Shown here one piece after another: positions 42,125 to 42,997 of a DNA stretch of 42,997 nucleotides. Within the stretch, counting starts at the first letter, position 1. The number at the start of each line of letters is the position of its first letter. The position numbers and the translations under genes were made by a program. The stretch spans positions 25,095 through 68,091 of the forward strand of contig DUBH01000041.1 of assembly GCA_012960415.1 (NCBI GenBank), written 5' to 3'. A model generated the notes under the pieces. It did not search any database. It saw only the letters and a list, made by a program, of their open reading frames with translations, and was not told where the DNA came from. The DNA comes from Henriciella sp. (GTDB lineage: Bacteria > Pseudomonadota > Alphaproteobacteria > Caulobacterales > Hyphomonadaceae).

Positions 42125-42997
42125 TCAGGCGGTGGCTTTGGCGCGCTTCCGCCCACGCTCTATCTCTTTCATGAGATCCTTTACGTAAGCGTTAAAATCG
42201 ACCTGCATGGTGTGCCGCAGCGCATCATAGAAGTGGCCGAGATGAAACTGCTCATCCTCTTTGATGATCTCCTTCATCTCGTCCTCCGGAGGGTATTCAT
42301 ATTCCCCGGCAATCTTGGCGGCGCACAGCTTTGACTGCTGTTCAGCAAAGTTCACCAGCGTCGGCAGGGGCTGCGCAAGGCCGAGGAAGAAGAGATTGTC
42401 GAGGCCCGGCTTTACCATGCGCTTGAACAGCGGGAACTTGTTCTCGACCGGCTTCAGACGATCATCGTCGAAGAATGGGAAAGTCACATTGTAACCCGTC
42501 GCCCAGACGATGGCGTCAATCTTTTCTCTCGTCCCGTCCTTGAAGACGACGCCGTCTCCGTCGAGTTTCTCGATGGCACCTTTTGGCGTGATGTCCCCGC
42601 AGCCAACGCGCGTCAGAAACTCACCTGAGACAGACGGGTGGCCGTCCAGCGGTTCATGGTCCGGCTTCGGCAGGCCGTAGTCTTCCATATTGCCGACACG
42701 TTTCTTGATCGCGGCGCGGGCCATTTTCCGGCCAAGCTTGGTCGGCATCCAGGACGGCAGGACCGCCTTGTCGGCAGGCTGGCCATTCATGTATTTCGGC
42801 AGCACCCAGACGCCCCGGCGCATCGAGATGAATAGCTTCTCTGAAATCGGGCGCTGGGACAGCTCCGACGAGATGTCCATTGCCGAATTGCCACCGCCAA
42901 CGACCATGACGCGCTTCCCGCGGAAGTCGTAAGGCTCGAACGGGTCGCGGTAGTGGTGCGAGTGGACCTGATAGCCATTGAACTCGCCCGGATATTC
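42125..42997 (-). CDS. flavin-containing monooxygenase (partial, C-terminal part)
   Basis: This frame enters from the right edge and covers 290 residues of the C-terminal part. The FMO/Baeyer-Villiger signature F-x-G-x3-H-x3-[YW] is seen as FNGYQVHSHHY near 42980-42945. It is followed by the NADPH-binding GGGNSAMD (about 42900) and the late VWATGYNVTFPF. It is an FAD- and NADPH-dependent oxygenase of a ketone, amine or thioether. Substrate cannot be told. Its N-terminal FAD-binding motif lies outside the window. It precedes the M23 gene by 22 bases and may share its transcript. Confidence 0.92.
   Translation of the reverse strand, partial: EYPGEFNGYQVHSHHYRDPFEPYDFRGKRVMVVGGGNSAMDISSELSQRPISEKLFISMRRGVWVLPKYMNGQPADKAVLPSWMPTKLGRKMARAAIKKRVGNMEDYGLPKPDHEPLDGHPSVSGEFLTRVGCGDITPKGAIEKLDGDGVVFKDGTREKIDAIVWATGYNVTFPFFDDDRLKPVENKFPLFKRMVKPGLDNLFFLGLAQPLPTLVNFAEQQSKLCAAKIAGEYEYPPEDEMKEIIKEDEQFHLGHFYDALRHTMQVDFNAYVKDLMKEIERGRKRAKATA

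Noticed and set aside
1-42997. CRISPR arrays, tRNA or rRNA genes, transposases, phage genes
   Set aside because: Nothing matching regular spaced repeats, RNA gene structure or mobile-element proteins was seen on either strand.

Overview
The window is a densely packed chromosomal stretch from an alphaproteobacterium. The best guess is a marine, aerobic member of the Hyphomonadaceae/Caulobacterales, such as a Hyphomonas or Henriciella relative. Reasons: high G+C by eye; a PodJ-like polarity protein with the PWSVKG start motif typical of these cells; a MerR-controlled beta-oxidation operon; and the alphaproteobacterial type of ligase-associated DNA repair genes. No rRNA, tRNA, CRISPR array, insertion sequence or phage gene was seen, and no interval over 300 bases lacks a gene. 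This looks like core chromosome with a few accessory pieces.

Layout. 1-310: end of a membrane protein overlapping a small XRE regulator. 329-3008: an amino-acid racemase of the Ser/Cys type between two secreted proteins that look distantly related to each other. 3065-5148: DUF1801 protein, short-chain dehydrogenase, and an exported dienelactone hydrolase. 5295-7019: a LuxR-type DNA-binding domain fused to an alpha/beta-hydrolase domain that has lost its catalytic Ser and His, the most unusual protein here. 7016-10229: lipoprotein, RluE pseudouridine synthase, a Thr-rich EF-hand protein, MAPEG and ArsC/Spx-like proteins, and a small membrane protein. 10226-10932: a second XRE/membrane-protein pair with two near-perfect operator palindromes upstream. 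10944-15007: DUF2164, a phosphodiester glycosidase-like lipoprotein, YheS-type ABC-F and TesB. 15008-16798: a FATP-type acyl-CoA synthetase, divergent from tesB.

16856-24165 holds three of the four usual genes of the ligase-associated DNA repair set: Lhr-type helicase, metallo-beta-lactamase-fold exonuclease and ATP-dependent ligase. They are interrupted by a penicillin-binding-protein-like serine hydrolase and a PaaI thioesterase. A TspO-like membrane protein and the large PodJ-like protein follow.

28920-36484 is a fatty-acid or branched acyl-CoA degradation locus: a MerR (LiuR-like) regulator, two acyl-CoA dehydrogenases of different catalytic classes, thiolase and FadB/FadJ. Two tiny membrane proteins are embedded between the enzymes. 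A near-identical 16-bp operator lies before the regulator and before the second dehydrogenase, which points to direct control. Together with tesB and the acyl-CoA synthetase upstream, the window covers activation, hydrolysis and beta-oxidation of acyl chains.

36661-42997: a TetR regulator, OmpA-type lipoprotein, HMCES/YedK DNA-crosslink protein, HSL-family esterase with its own TetR regulator, a DUF6498 membrane protein, an M23 peptidase lipoprotein, and the C-terminal part of a flavin-containing monooxygenase cut by the window edge. All calls come from reading the sequence; no database search was run.
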